64,000 nucleotides of DNA from Amoebidium appalachense (lineage: Eukaryota; Ichthyosporea): the NCBI GenBank assembly GCA_963693365.1, contig CAVNZM010000013.1, forward strand, positions 2,666,001 through 2,730,000, read 5' to 3'. Made by a program: the position numbers and the translations under genes. Under the pieces are notes generated by a model, which saw only the letters and a list, made by a program, of their open reading frames with translations, had not been told where the DNA came from and searched no databases. Below, piece after piece: positions 1-13,223 of this stretch (positions are counted from its first letter, which is position 1; the number at the start of each line of letters is the position of its first letter).

Positions 1-3000
1 GGAAGCCGTGCCATTGGTCCAGGTGTGATTCCCTTTGACGCCATTGGCTGAGGCAGCACCGGTGGTGGTGGTGCCATTGGTCGCCGTCTTGTTTCCTGTG
101 TTTCCATTGGCTGAACCAGCATTCACCGTACCGATTGCTGCAGTTCCATTGGTTGCCGTGCCGTGTGCTGCAGTTCCATTTCCATTGGTTGCCGTGCCGT
201 GTGCTGCAGTTCCATTGGTTGCCGTGCCGTGTGCTGCGGTTCCATTAGTTGCCGTGCCGTTGCCAGCCCCACCCGTTGCACCTGGGAAGGTGCCAGGCAC
301 TTGGGTGGTGTCGGGGGGGAGATCACCCGAGAGCGTCTCCGTGGTGGTGGAATCCGCAACACCCGTTGGGGCTGCCGCGCCGGCTGCCTGTGTTGTCGCA
401 GCGGCTGGCTTGGTGGCCCCGGCGGTGGGAGCAGCCCCGGCAGGAAGGATGGAACCTGCACCATCTGCGGCCTGGGTGGCAGCAGATGCTGTGGGTACGG
501 GATCCACTCCTTTGTTGGCTGCAGCGGCACCGCTGGCTGGTTGTGTCGCCGGTCCGGTAGCGACAACACCCGCAGATGGGGTGGCCCCACCTGCAGCAGC
601 TTGAGTGGCCCCAGTGCTGCTATTCGTCGATGGACTAGCGGGAGATCCAATTGCTGGGGTAGGTGCGATCGATCCATCGGCCATGGTTGAAGGGGTGTTG
701 GCGGCACCACCGGCAGCCTGTGTGGCTGGGATGGCCTGGTCTCCTCCTGCTGCCTGTGTTGCCTTCACAGCACCTGGTGTTGCAGCAGCGCCGGAGGCCT
801 GAGTGGCGGCCTGGGCACCGGGTGTGGCAGCTGCACCGGCTGGCTGGGTGGATGGCACGGCACCGCCAGCGAGTTGTGTTGCACCTGCAGGCGTGGGGGT
901 AGCACCAACACCTGCAGCAGGGGTGGCCCCACTTGCGGCCTGGGTGGCACCGTTGGCCCCCGGGGTTGCAGCAGCACCAGCGGCGGCGGATTGGGTGGCA
1001 CCGGCTGTCACGGCAGGGGCGGAACCGGCAGCTTGTGTTGCCGGTGCAGCGCCGCTGGCTGGCTGGGTGGCAGGGGTAGGCTGGGTGCTTCCGTTAGCAC
1101 CAGCAGCACCGGCGGCTTGGTTGGATGGGCTAGCAGCCCCAGCCGCCTGTGTAGCACCAGGGGCAATAGCACCAGGGGTAGCACCGGCAGTGACGCCGGC
1201 AACTTGGGTGGCGGGTACAACGGAGCCGTCCGCTAGGGTAACTGAAGCCCCAGGGGTTGCAGCCGCGCCGGCGGCAGCAGTGGCAGGGGTGATGGCGGCA
1301 CCAGCGGGCTGTGTAGCACCAGAAGCACTGGAGGGCGCATCAGGGCCAGCTGCCTGTGTTGCTGCTGATGCACCCGCACCCTGGGCCGGGGTGGCTCCTG
1401 CGGCAGCGGTGGCCTGGGCCCCATCGGCTGCAGGTGGCTGGGCAGCCCCGGCAGCTTGTGTGCCCGCGGCAGCACCAGCGGCTTGGGTGGCAACCTCGGC
1501 ACCGGGAGTGGCTGCGGCGCCGGCCGGCTGGGTGGCAGGTGTGGGTAGAATGTTGCCGTTAGCATCAGTGGCAGCGGTAGGCTGGGTGGCCCCGGAGGCT
1601 GGGGATGCGCCCGCAGCCTGTGTGGAGGGGGTGTTGCCATTAGCGCCAGCGCCAGCGGCCTGGCCGGCAGCCGCTGCTTGCGTGGCTCCCGGGACGGCAC
1701 CGGCTGGCTGGGTGGTCGCAACGGCCAATAAATTCCCAGCATTAGAGGTTGGTGTTGCGGATGCAGCCGAACCATTGGCTGAAGCACCAGCCGCGGTGCC
1801 GTTGGCGCCAGCGGATTGGCCGGTGGTGTTGTTGCCTGCGGGCCTCGTGCCGTTAACCTCAACACGTGGCAGGGTGGTACCATTGCCGGCTAGGCCAGCG
1901 CCCAGAGCAACGCCATTGGCTGCACCGGCCGTTGCATCAGGGGGGAGATCCCCCGTAAGGGTTTCTGTGCTGGCCTGGTCACCGGTAGCCATCGGTGCGG
2001 TGCTACCAACAGCACCGTCTGCGGGTTTACCTGTGCTAGCGCCGGCAGGGGCGGTGCCGTTGCTACCGCTTGCACCTGCAGCGGGTGCTTTGTCGCTAGT
2101 GCCGCTAGTTGTGGCTGCACCGGAGCCGGTACCAGCGCCAGCCTGGCCGGTGCCGTTGCCTGACCCCGTGGGGTTGGTGGAGGTGCCGTTAGCGCCAGAA
2201 CCAGCATTGCCATTGGTCGAGCCAGCAGGGGCATTGCCATTGGTGGATCCAGAAGCGCCAGTAGCCGCGGGCGAGCTGCCATTGGTCGAGCCAGCAGGGG
2301 CATTGCCATTGGTCGAGCCAGCGGGGGTAGACGTACCATTGCCATTTGTTGCAGATGCACCAGAGCCAGTGCCGGCGGCAGGTTTGCCGGAAGATGTGCC
2401 GTTGCCGGAGCCAGCAGGGGCATTGCCATTGGTCGAGCCAGAAGCGCCAGTAGCCGCGGGCGAGCCTCCATTGGTCGAGCCTACAGGGGTGTTGCCATTG
2501 GTCGAGCCAGCAGGGGCATTGCCATTGGTCGAGCCAGCGGGAGTAGACGTACCATTGCCATTTGTTGCAGATGCACCAGAGCCAGTGCCGGCGGCAGGTT
2601 TGCCGGAAGATGTGCCGTTGCCGGAGCCAGCAGGGGCATTGCCATTGGTCGAGCCAACAGGGGCATTGCCATTGGTCGAGCCAGCAGGGGCATTGCCATT
2701 GGTCGAGCCAGCAGGGGCATTGCCTGTGCCATTAGCACCACCAGCTGTGGTGATGCCTCCCTGAGCATTGCCATTGGTGGATCCGGTAGCAGTCGAGTCA
2801 GCAGGGGCATTGCCATTTGTCGAGCCAGCAGGGGCAGCCGTACCATTGCCATCTGTTGCAGATGCACCAGAGCCATTGCCGGTGCCAGGCTTGCCGGAAG
2901 ATGTGCCGTTGCCGGAGCCAGCAGGGGCATTGCCATTGGTTGAGCCAGGAGGGGAGTTGCCATTGGTCGACGAGCCAGCCGGGGCATTGCCATTGGTCGA

Positions 3001-5700
3001 GCCAGCAGGGGCATTGCCTGTGCCATTAGCACCACCAGCTGTGGTGATGCCTCCCTGAGCATTGCCATTGGTGGATCCGGTAGCAGTCGAGTCAGCAGGG
3101 GCATTGCCATTTGTCGAGCCAGCAGGGGCAGCCGTACCATTGCCATCTGTTGCAGATGCACCAGAGCCAGTGCCGGTGCCAGGCTTGCCGGAAGATGTGC
3201 CGTTGCCGGAGCCAGCAGGGGCATTGCCATTGGTTGAGCCAGCAGGGTAGTTGCCATTGGTCGACGAGCCAGCCGGGGCATTGCCATTGGTCGAACCAGC
3301 AGGGGCGTTGCCGTTTGTGACAGATTGGCCTGCACCTGCACTGGTGCTGGCGGTGGCCTGGTTGGGGCCAGTTCCACTACCGGTGCTGGCAGTACCACTT
3401 GCAGGAGAAATACCGTTTGCACCGTTGGCTCCATTGGTCGTGCCCGTGCCCGAACCATTGCCTGAATCCGCTGCAGCCTGGCCCTGATTTGCCGCACCAC
3501 CATTGGCTGCCGTGGGGCTTTTGCCATTTGCACCGCCCGTAGCCCCGGTGGCCCCATTGGCTGTGCCGGCACCAGCGGCCGTGCCTGATTGGTTGGTTGC
3601 CGTGCCGTTTGCTGGCTTGCTGCCGTTGGTGCCTGTAGTGCCGCTGCCGCTGCCTGCCTGGCCTGAACCTGTGCCGGTGGTAGGCCCTTGGGCACCAGCC
3701 GCCGAACCTGAACCAGTAGCACCAACAGTTGCGGTAGTTCCGTTAGCACCACCGTGTGCGCCGGCAGCGTGTGAGCCGTTGTTATGGCCAGCTGCACCGG
3801 CGGTACCATTGACGGCAGCACCGGAAGGTTTAGTGCTGGTACCGGACGCTCCATTTGTACCCGTGCCGTTGTGTGCTCCGTTGGTCCCTGAAGATGTGCC
3901 GGAGGGGCTCGTAGACCCACCGCTGCTCGCTGTACTGCTGGTTGCTTCAGCTGGCTTGGTGGATGACGGTGCAGCCCCGTTGCCAGAGGCACCACCGTTC
4001 GTTGTGTTGCCGGCGGAAGCACCATTTGCGTCAGCGGCCCCGGTAGCAGAGCCTGCCGTGGGTGCCGTGACGTTGGTGCCCGCTTCGGCTGCAGTGCCCG
4101 TTGTTGAGCCTCCTGGCTGTGAACCTGACATAGACCCAGTGGGGGCATTTCCGTTCGCTCCGTTGCCCGTTGCACCGTTTGCTGGCGTGCCTGAAGACCC
4201 ATTTGTGGTATTGCCGGCAGCAGCCCCAGAGGTGGCACCAGTTTGGCCAGCAGCGGGCTTAGCACCATTGCTGTTAGTGCCGGCCGCAGCAGGGGAACCG
4301 TTCGCGCCGGCTTGGGCTGTACCGTTGTTGGTGGTTGCACCGGGCTTACTCCCCTGGGTGTTGCCGTTTGCTGGCTTGGCCCCGGTAGCTGAGCCAGCAG
4401 CGGTGGTGGATGTGCCATTGGTCGAGCCAGGAGGGGCATTGCCATTGGTCGAACCAGCAGGGGCATTGCCATTGGTCGAGCCGGCAGGGGCATTGCCATT
4501 GGTCGAGCCGGCAGGGGCATTGCCATTGGTCGAGCCAGCAGGGGCATTGCCATTGGTCGAACCAGCAGGGGCAGAGCCGGCAGGTTCATTGCCATTGGTC
4601 GAGCCGGCAGGGGCATTGCCATTAGTCGAGCCAGCAGGGGCATTGCCATTGGTCGAGCCAGCAGGGGCATTGCCATTGGTGGAGCCGGCAGGTTCATTGC
4701 CATTGGTCGAGCCGGCAGGTTCATTACCACTGGTGGAGCCAGCAGGGGTGCTGGATGTGCCATTGGTCGAGCCGGCAGGGGCATTGCCATTGGTGGGGCC
4801 AGTAGGGGCTTTGCCATTGGCGGAGCCCGCATGGGCATTGCCATTGGTGGAGCCAGCAGGGGCATTGCCATTGGTGGAGCCAGCAGGGGTGGTGGATGTG
4901 CCATTGGTCGAGCCAGTAGGGGCATTGCCATTGGTCGAGCCGGCAGGGGCATTGCCATTGGTGGAGCCAGCAGGGGCATTGCCATTGGTCGAGCCAACTG
5001 GGGAATTGCCATTGGTGGAGCCAGTAGGGGCATTGCCATTGGTCGAGCCAGCAGAGGCATTGCCATTGGTCCCGGTAGCTGCTGCAGGTGGTGTGCCGTT
5101 GCTGCCGGCTGCTCCGGCTGGCTGTGCGGCACCACCAGCACCAGTTGCTGCACCATTAGCGTCCGCGTCAGTAGCCCCGCCGGTGCTGGTTTGCTGGCCG
5201 GGGGCATTGCTGTTGGCGGCGCCCGCCGGCGTACTCCCATTGGTTGCAGCCCCGTTCCCATTGTTTCCATTGGTGCCGGCTGCGGCCTGGCCCTGATTTG
5301 CCGCACCGCCATTGGTGCCGTTTGCACCGCCCGTAACCCCGGTGGCTCCATTGGCTGCGCCGGCACCAGCGGCCGTGCCTGATTGGTTGGTTGCCGTGCC
5401 GTTTGCTAACTTGCTGCCGATGGCGCCTGCAGTGCCGCTGCCTGCCTGGCCTGCACCTGTGCCGATGGTACTTCCCGCTGCACCCGAACCTGCCGTCCCT
5501 GCCGTCCCATTGGCCAATCCCTTATCTGTTGCTGCAACCCCATTGGCTCCAACGGCATCGCTGCCAGCATCCGCGGCTGCGGCTCCGGCTTCGGCCACGG
5601 TTGGTTTGGGTGCCGGGGCTGGCGGGGGTGGAGGTGGAAGAATCGGTTTGAAATTTGACAGGGGGGCTTGGGTTCCGGTCACAGTGAGGGGAAGCTCGAG
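1..5700 (-). repeat. Coding tandem repeats (27-bp unit and variants)
   Basis: The main unit is 27 bp and reads NAPAGSTNG on the minus strand in the frame set by the upstream exon. It is dense at about 2200-3320 and 4400-5070. A 30-bp variant reading NGTAAHGTAT lies at about 140-260. From 600 to 1720 the repeat is looser, with GATQAAGAA-like units. Larger copies are stacked on top: a 294-bp block (98 codons) starts near 2761 and again near 3055, a 216-bp block (72 codons) starts near 2321 and 2537, and about 150 bp at 3510 recurs at 5310. All these periods are multiples of three, so the reading frame is kept. Confidence 0.85.
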
Positions 5701-8700
5701 TGGGTAAAGACCCCCAAGATGGAAATTCACACCGCTACCGATTAGGGATTCGAGCGTGGACCGCCTGCGACGGCCCGACGCAGATTTCATGCGGTTGTCA
5801 GTGTAATCGACCAATACGGTTACGTTGAGATTAACCTTATTTGTCGTTTTGACGTTGTTGTCGGGGATGCACCCGAGAGACGCATTCACGGGGATGCCCA
5901 ACCGCAAAACGAGATTACCGGACGATCGCACGAGCGTTTGCGTAACCCCAAACGGGTTTTCCAAATATAGACCGTACCGTTCGCACGTGGAATTTAAGAC
6001 CGTGCGCGTAATTGCGACCGCCCGCACCGTGTTGACTTGAATTTTGGGGTCTGTGGGGTTTATGGGGATGGTGAAGTAGGCCGTGTCACCTAGGTTGTAG
6101 TCGGTGTTTGGGCGGGGGGCTTTATAAGAGTTGTCTGTATCGGCCCGGATTGAACCCTCAACAAACTCGGTCACATCTGGCGGAGGTGTGTTGCAGAAAT
6201 CGGGTGCCTGTTGGGTGGTGGGAGGGGTTGTGGTTGATAAGATTTATGTTTTCTTTCTTTCTTTCTTTTTTTATTTTTTTTTTTTTTGGGGGGGGGGGGG
6301 TTGAATGCGTCAAAAAGTACGAAGTACACAAGAACAAACGGATAACACGATGCAGAATGCAAGCCATACATAAAGAGTATGCATAATAAGCAGAGCCCAT
6401 CCTCAAGGGGGGCCCACGTCATCCACAGTACCCGAGTTTCGACCTAGTCCCCTTGTTAACGAAACCCAACTCAGATACTGTTTCACTTGAACATGAGTAG
6501 GTCACCCGTCTTGATCAGAGACGAGCAGGGTTGCTTATGCAGGCAAGGGCAGTGGGAAAGGCCGGGGGTTAAAGTAGCAGCAGTAAGCAGGGGGGGGGGG
6601 GGGGGCTCCGGGAGGGGGGACGAAGGCCTACTAGTATGGGGCATGGCTGGGGTTATGGGATGGGGTTTTATCATGCATTTGAAGGAGTGAGAAGTGGGGT
6701 CTAACGGGAGATTTACCCGAACAGCAACAACCAAAGTAGCAGGCGTGGTGTCGGTCTTTGCGCACGTGGCGTTGGAGGCAAAAGCATCCTGCGAGCACGT
6801 GAGGGGGATACTCTGCAGGCGGTATGTGCCGGAAATATCGCACGAGGTGGCGACGAATCGCATTTGAGCTACACACGTTTTACCGTCCTCGCACTGTTTA
6901 CCCTTTGCGGAATTGTCCTGAATCCACGCGGAAACCTTTGCGCCGCTGGCCTCTGCGTCCTGATTATAAAGCTGGAAGCTGATTGGACCCTGAGTTTTAA
7001 CGGGAAGTTTAAACGGTGCAGGGAGAGAGATCGTAGCGATTATGTTTGATTTGGTGACGCCGTCAATCGTGTTGATCCCAACTTCGGTAACGGCCCCCGA
7101 GATCACGCGGTATGGGGGGAGTGGGGCCACGGAGGTGGTGAGGAGGCCATCAGTGGTGACGACCATGGCCACCCTTGTCCTGCCTAATATGGGGTGTGAG
7201 TTTCCATTTATGGCAGTGTAAGCCATGCATTCCCATTGGTAGTAATGTGCAGCATACAATGTGTGCGCCAGACGGTCCATAAAACTAAAGGGACTTCAAA
7301 TATTAAAACACACTAGCAGGACTGGTCTCTTCTTCTGCCCCCGGCCTCCCTCCCTCCCCCCCCCCCCAAAAAAAAAATCAAACATGCACACTTCTGCGCT
7401 CATACCTACCCAGTTGCCTGTCCCATTGGAATCCCCCTCCCCTCCTGCTCCCCCCCAACACACACACACCACTACCACGCCTACCACACCTACCTCCCCC
7501 CACCCCCCCACCCCACCCCCCCCCCCCCCCCCCCAAAAAAAACACGACTACCACGCCTACCTTCCCCCCTCCCCCCATAGATAAAACACACACCACCTAC
7601 ACGCATTCACCTACCAACTAGTGTTCTGTCAATCGGTTTTTCCAGAAGCTGGCCCGGTGCCGATTGAGTGACCACCTCGCTCACAGACACAATCACAGGT
7701 GCCTCGTAAATGGAATAGTCCTTCCCCTCTGTTGCTGTCACGTTGACAGCACACCGTTTGAGCTCTGAAAGTGGCAGTGTCGCGTGGACCTCCCCCGTAC
7801 ATGTTGCGGTGAGGATGTTCAGGGTAACGTCTTTGATGGGTGTGTTGGTGGCTTGGAGGGAGCAGCTTCCAAGGGTCAGGTCCTGCGTCATGGAATGGCT
7901 GTCTTTAACTTCGGCTGTCCTGGCCTGAGTGTAGTTATTCTTGAAACTAAGGTGTTGCTTTTCTTATGATACTATTAAACTCTTAAATTAACACCATTAC
8001 ATATACCGAACGAATTTTCTTTCTTTGAACTGGGAGCGAGGAGGGGAGAGAGGAGGCACCAATATTTCCCCCCCAAAAAGGGCTGTCTTTTAATGAGGGT
8101 TCCCTTTCGCGAAAGTAGCGCCCTCCCCCCCCCCCCCCCCCCCGCGCTTCATTGAAAATCCCCACCGGGAACATTTTAAAGGAGAAAACAAGAGAGACGT
8201 GCAGTCCAGACAAGAGTTCATACCTGAAGCTTTCGTCGGTTGAACCAAAGGCCAGTGTCAATCGTAACGATCAGGTTCTCGCCATCAATCTGTGAACCAG
8301 CACGTAGATGAATGTGTGTGTGAGTGTGTGAGTGTGTGAGTGTGAGTGTGAGTGTGAGTGCCCGCGCGCGTGTGCGTGTGTGTGTGTCCAGTGGGTGGTG
8401 AAAGTACGAAAGTGTGCAAGTGCTTGCTTGTGGTGATTCCACCTCACATTTTGCGTATTTTTTCTACCCTTTTATTCTCCGTTTTTTTTCTTTTCTTTTC
8501 AATTTCTTTTCATTTTCTTTTATCTTCTTTTTTTTCTTTTCTTTTCTTTCTTTTTGTGGGGGGGGGTGGGTGGGTGGGGGAATGGAGGGAGGGAGGGAGA
8601 CTTGCTTTTTGTGAAAGTTCAAGTCTTCCTATCAAAAATTTGTGGTACAGTGTGCCCGTGTGCGCACGGCTGCGCGTATGTGTGTCTGTGTGTGTGCCTG

Positions 8701-9445
8701 TGTGTGCTGTGTTGATAGCTGGGTTTAAGGGGTGTGGGTGTGTGCCTGTGGGCGTGTCTGTGCTGTGTGTGTGTGTGCGCACAAGTGTGTGAGTGCATGC
8801 GTCTTGCGTCTCTGTGCGTGCATGTGTGTGAGTGCATGTGTGTGAGTGCATGTGTGTGAGTGCTTGTGAATGCATGTGAGCGAGTGTCTATGCGCATCTA
8901 TGCGTATGTGCCTGTATGTGTATATGCTTTCATGCCCTTGCATATGTGACTGTGTCACGTGGTCGGTCATGGAGGCGCATGTAAGTTTTGGGATGGGAGA
9001 ACTTGTGAATGAACAGAACAGCACATACCCTTGCACTCGACACAGCTATCTCTATCTCCTCCAGAGTTATGGACAAGGGTTCACCAAGCACACACGCCTT
9101 CCTCCTGTCGCTGTTCTCAACCCGGAAACGTTCAAAAACAACATTTTTCCAGTCTTGCACAGTGAAAAGCACAGGGGTTATGATTGCAGATGCGTTGATT
9201 ATGGACGGGCCACCCTTTCCCTGTATGTTTAGCGCCTTATCTATTTGTACAGTTTCCGTGACCGGAAAACTTCCCTCGGGGAGAGAAACTATGTCTGCAG
9301 GAGAAGCATTTTGCACAACCTCGTTGAGGGAGTTAAGGACTTGTGGGGTGACTTCGAGCGTCGCCGAAAGAATGGGCGAGATTGTTGCTAGGAGGCAAAG
9401 GAGGGGAGCAAAAATACCACCCCGTGCAGGCGCGCGGCCCGCCAT
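1..9445 (-). CDS. Giant secreted beta-helix / tandem-repeat glycoprotein, 5' part (C-terminus outside window)
   Basis: Exons on the minus strand are 9445-9029, 8289-8224, 7924-7611, 7284-6717 and 6207 to beyond 1. All junctions are GT-AG and phases join exactly (455 codons before the last exon). At least 2,524 residues lie in the window. Residues 1-28 are a signal peptide with core LLCLLATISPIL. The next ~130 residues read like a right-handed beta-helix (SLPEGSFPV..ETVQIDKALNIQGKG). About 500 residues with scattered Cys and N-x-S/T sites follow, ending in an RRRR tract that could be a processing site. A Pro-rich hinge then leads into more than 1,800 residues of Asn/Gly/Thr/Ala/Pro/Gln-rich repeats full of NGT sequons. 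The last exon stays open to the window edge. The make-up fits an extracellular matrix, wall or adhesive glycoprotein. I do not recognise the family, and that role is inference. Confidence 0.8.
6300..6556 (-). repeat. Dispersed repeat family R1, copy 1 (in intron 4 of the giant gene)
   Basis: This copy begins on the plus strand just after a T(n)G(n) tract with TTGAATGCGTC and ends near GACGAGCAGGGTTGC. Its first ~100 bp nearly match 37698-37799 and 45474-45573. Read on the minus strand, the element ends in CGCATTCAA followed by C(n)A(n), like a retroelement tail. I see no protein and no convincing Pol III boxes. Confidence 0.6.
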
Positions 9446-12400
9446 GCCTGAAGCTAGAGGTTTCTATAACCCAAGTAGAATTTGATATACAAAGAGCAAA
9501 AGACGTAGTTAGGCAGGTTGTGGTTTCGGATGTCAGCGTGCAGTTGCTGTTTGGTTTTGAAATCACTTTCAGCTATGGAGAGTGCTATTGCGTCTATAAT
9601 AAGAGCACGTTTTTGTATGTAGCCAGAGTTGTACTAGACCAATAGTTAAATGTACCAAGCTTGGAAGTGTGTGTGCAAAATGGCAAGTACAAAACGAAGA
9701 GTCAAGTGTACAAGGAGGCGCTTATATACGCGGCAAGCCAACACAGGATCTTTGCACGGTGCCACACTTCAACGATGCCAGACAGAACTCGGCAACATAC
9801 CCCCTAGATTTACATTGTCGCGATATGTTATCTCGAAGGAAGTATTTGTAGGCTGTTAGTGAGGAATGATTTAGATATGTAGCGCCTCTTAAACTTTTCT
9901 CCTGAAAAGCAATATGTAGCTTTTTAACTTATATAGAATCATTCATCTACCAGCTTATATTTAACCTTCTTCTTTATTTTTATTGACGACACGGTTACAC
10001 ACTACAAATACACAGACTCACAGCCTCTCCCTTTGACATTGGTTATCCAATGGGATGTAATTTTGAGGTTGCGGGGGACCCCTCTCGATTTGCACCTCTC
10101 CGAAGATTGTCTCGATTGGCTCAAAGCAAACCAATAGGAAATTTGGCTATCTTGGCAATGGCTTTAGTAAATAGCCTAAATAGAACAGCCTTACGCTTCA
10201 CTGAATATCACCTACTTCTCTTGATTTGATGGGGTACGCATAACACCTTATTTTTGAGCAATTAATCTATGCAACCTCTTTTCCTTACTATAGCAATTAT
10301 TACAGCTGTAGTGGCTATTGAATAAAGGTAGTTTGGCCGTAGTGCCTATTTGGAGGTGTGGGGGGGATACTTGGGGTTCCTTGTTGATACTGGATTAGCC
10401 AATCACAATTCCTGTCCGCACGTTTTGTTTTGTTTTTCTTGGCAGCAGTTAGATTTTAGCCAATCGGAATACTACTTCGCACAAATGCTTCCTTAGTATC
10501 CGCATCCCGCACTTTCTGGCGTGACTCTGAGGGGCGATGGTCATATGCATACAATCACTATCACGGCAAAAATCACGGCAGTGGCGGGAACAAATATTAC
10601 TAATATTTTTGATTCTTGTGTTTCTTTGCCTCATGATGATACATACAGTGGTGCGACGAGGCTGACAGACTACGCCCGCAACGGGGAGCCACGTGCACGT
10701 GGCCGTGCACTGCCCCGCGGTAACCGTTCCTCTTCAACTCCTGAGAACAAGCCGCACCATGATCATGATCATGAGAAACGCCGGGTCACCGTTCGGTCTA
10801 CTGTCAGATTGTAGTTATAGGTGTAGCTACGTTGAACTGGCTTCGTGGTGTCTATTTACGTAGGGCCCCCCCCGTCCAACTTGGCCTTTTTCCACAACGG
10901 GGCCATTTGGTTGGCTGCGTAACTTACCAGATCAGAGTTGACAGGCCCGGGCTGCAGCTGCACGGCGATGCATATTGTAGTATGGGGACGAGGCAGTTCT
11001 CCCAGGCCGCGGCAGGCTATGGCATTGAATTTGACCTCGATTTGGCAACTGCCGACTCGAGCTCAACGACGAGACGCCGTGGCAAAACGTTGGCATGACG
11101 CTTGAGAGCTCTCCAGGATTCTTTTCCGTGCTTGGTACGTGCAACTGCCAAGGCCCACTGCGTATGTGGGTGCGTTTACGGGTGTCCAACCCTTGAAGTC
11201 GGATTATTACAGGGCCAGAGCTCGACATCTGAGGCCGAGTCAGTATATACATTGTGCAGGCAGGTTCCGACTTTCAGATGTGTGTGCAGGGCAATGCCTT
11301 AACACCATGGAGATAATAATTGTGCCCTTTCGAACGAAGGCTCGGCAAGTTGTATTAGTTATTTATTTATAACAAAGGCCACCAGCTGTCGTGATATTCT
11401 TGCTTCCAAGCCTGCAGTGCTGTTTACGTCTCTCTCCCATTTTCTCTCTGTGTTGACTTGCAATGTTGCATGCAATCATCATTGTAGGCTACCGGGGCGG
11501 TCGGTCCGGTAGCTACTAACGTACGCATGCCATGCATTCATTTCTGCCAAGTCAACCCGGCCTACTATGTCACAGTCAAGGCCTAGAAGCTTTGTCGTGC
11601 TCGAACTTTCTTATTATGAGCTCCAATGTACGTATACATGTACATGTCACTGTGGAAATTCAATGTGTGTGGAAAAGGAAACAAGTTTTTTTTTGATTTT
11701 CTTTGACTTGAATGGCTACTCTGAAGTCCTAACCCTCAGCTTTCAATCCCCCCTGCGCCTCCCCCCTCCCCCCCCCCCCCCCCCCCTCCCCTCCGACCCC
11801 CGGGGCCTGCAGGGGGCCACCCACCCCCGCCGTCAGAGTCTCCCTTCCCTCCCTCAACCCCTCCCCCCCAGGCCCCCTCCCACCCCCTCCTCTTCCTCCC
11901 TCCCAGCCCCCAATCCAAGTGTTCTCCCGGCCACCACCTGCATCACCACGTGCACCGCTATTAGACCTCCTTTCCGAGGGAGAGAGAGACATGTACCATT
12001 CCGTTTTCTCTTTTTTTAACCTGGCCTGGGGGCTCACATGCACAGAGAAAATTCTTGCTCTCTGTCTCTTTGGAAGGCGGCTCGACGATCGTAGCTACCC
12101 TCAATAAAGAAAAAAACACCAAAAGTCAGAAGGAGAAGATTTGAGACATCGACTTAAGTTAGCTGCCTGGCTGCAGTTGAGCATGAGGAAATTGTGTGTG
12201 CACATGTGTTTGTGTGTGTGCACAAGTGTGTGTGTGTGTTGGGAGGGAAGGGGGAGGGGGGGGGGGGGGAGGAGGGGGGGGGGGGAGAGCGATTAACGTG
12301 TCGGACTATCAGGCAAATACAGTTACACCGTGGCCGTGATCATTCTGTGTGAATTACTGAAATAATTTGGTAAAGTGGTATACTCGTGATGCCCGGTATA

Positions 12401-12880
12401 TACCGTAGTATCATCCGACAAACGACTGACAGATTCAGACCCCCCCCCCCCCCCCCCCATCCTCCTCCCCCTCCATCCCCCCTCCCCTCTCCCAGCCCCT
12501 CCCGGCCCCTCCCCACCTCCCCCCCCCCACCCTTCTCTCTCCCCCCCCCCTCCCCCCCCCCCCCCCCCCCCCCCCTTCCCCCCCCCCCCCCTCCCCCCGC
12601 ACCAGCACCATATCTGCAGTTGGTAGGGGCTTCTTCTGGGTCAAGCCGTGCCTTCCACACAAGATGTCATTTCTTTGTTGACGACTAAGGAATCTTGAAT
12701 CTGTAAGGGGGGGGGGGGGGGGGGGGGGGGGGGGAGGAGATAGTAAATATATACGACTCCCCTGGTGGTGCCCCCCCTCCCACTCCCCCCTTCCCCTCCT
12801 TCCTCCTCCCGTCCTCCCACCCTTCTCCCCTCCCCCTCCGAGGGAAGGGGGCCACCTGCTCGAAGGGCGTATGGTCCCCC

Positions 12881-12921
<41 letters not shown>

Positions 12922-13169
12922 CGAATGATGGCCAACTTGAATATATCTCTCACTTAACTCCACCTCACCGTGCTGGGATGAACTTCGTGTGTTGTGTATA
13001 CACATGTGTGGGGGGGAATTTAATTATGTGTGTGTGGTGTGCCTGTGTGTGTCTTGTTACTTGCGCGTGTGTCCTTGCCGCATCGTACCAGGTTCTTTAG
13101 CATGTGTGTGCGAAAACATCGTGTTGTTGGATGAATGCAGCAATGTGCTAAATCATTGGTAAAATACAG

Positions 13170-13223
<54 letters not shown>

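Noticed and set aside
803-5296. Long plus-strand frames (653 and 597 codons) reading EPAGALPLV repeats
   Set aside because: Opposite-strand shadow of the same repeat; no start context, no splice partners, and the flanking gene is on the minus strand.
2481-5366. 961-codon minus-strand open frame reading ARPMAMPLL repeats
   Set aside because: It is a shadow of the 27-bp coding repeat. The frame that joins upstream exons in phase is the NAPAGSTNG frame, one base away.
5640-7924. Ectodomain of the giant protein as a zona pellucida domain
   Set aside because: Cys and strand pattern are only vaguely similar; I could not place the conserved Cys set.
10521-10814. 97-codon plus-strand ORF
   Set aside because: No domain, signal, repeat or splice partner; length is within chance for this stretch.
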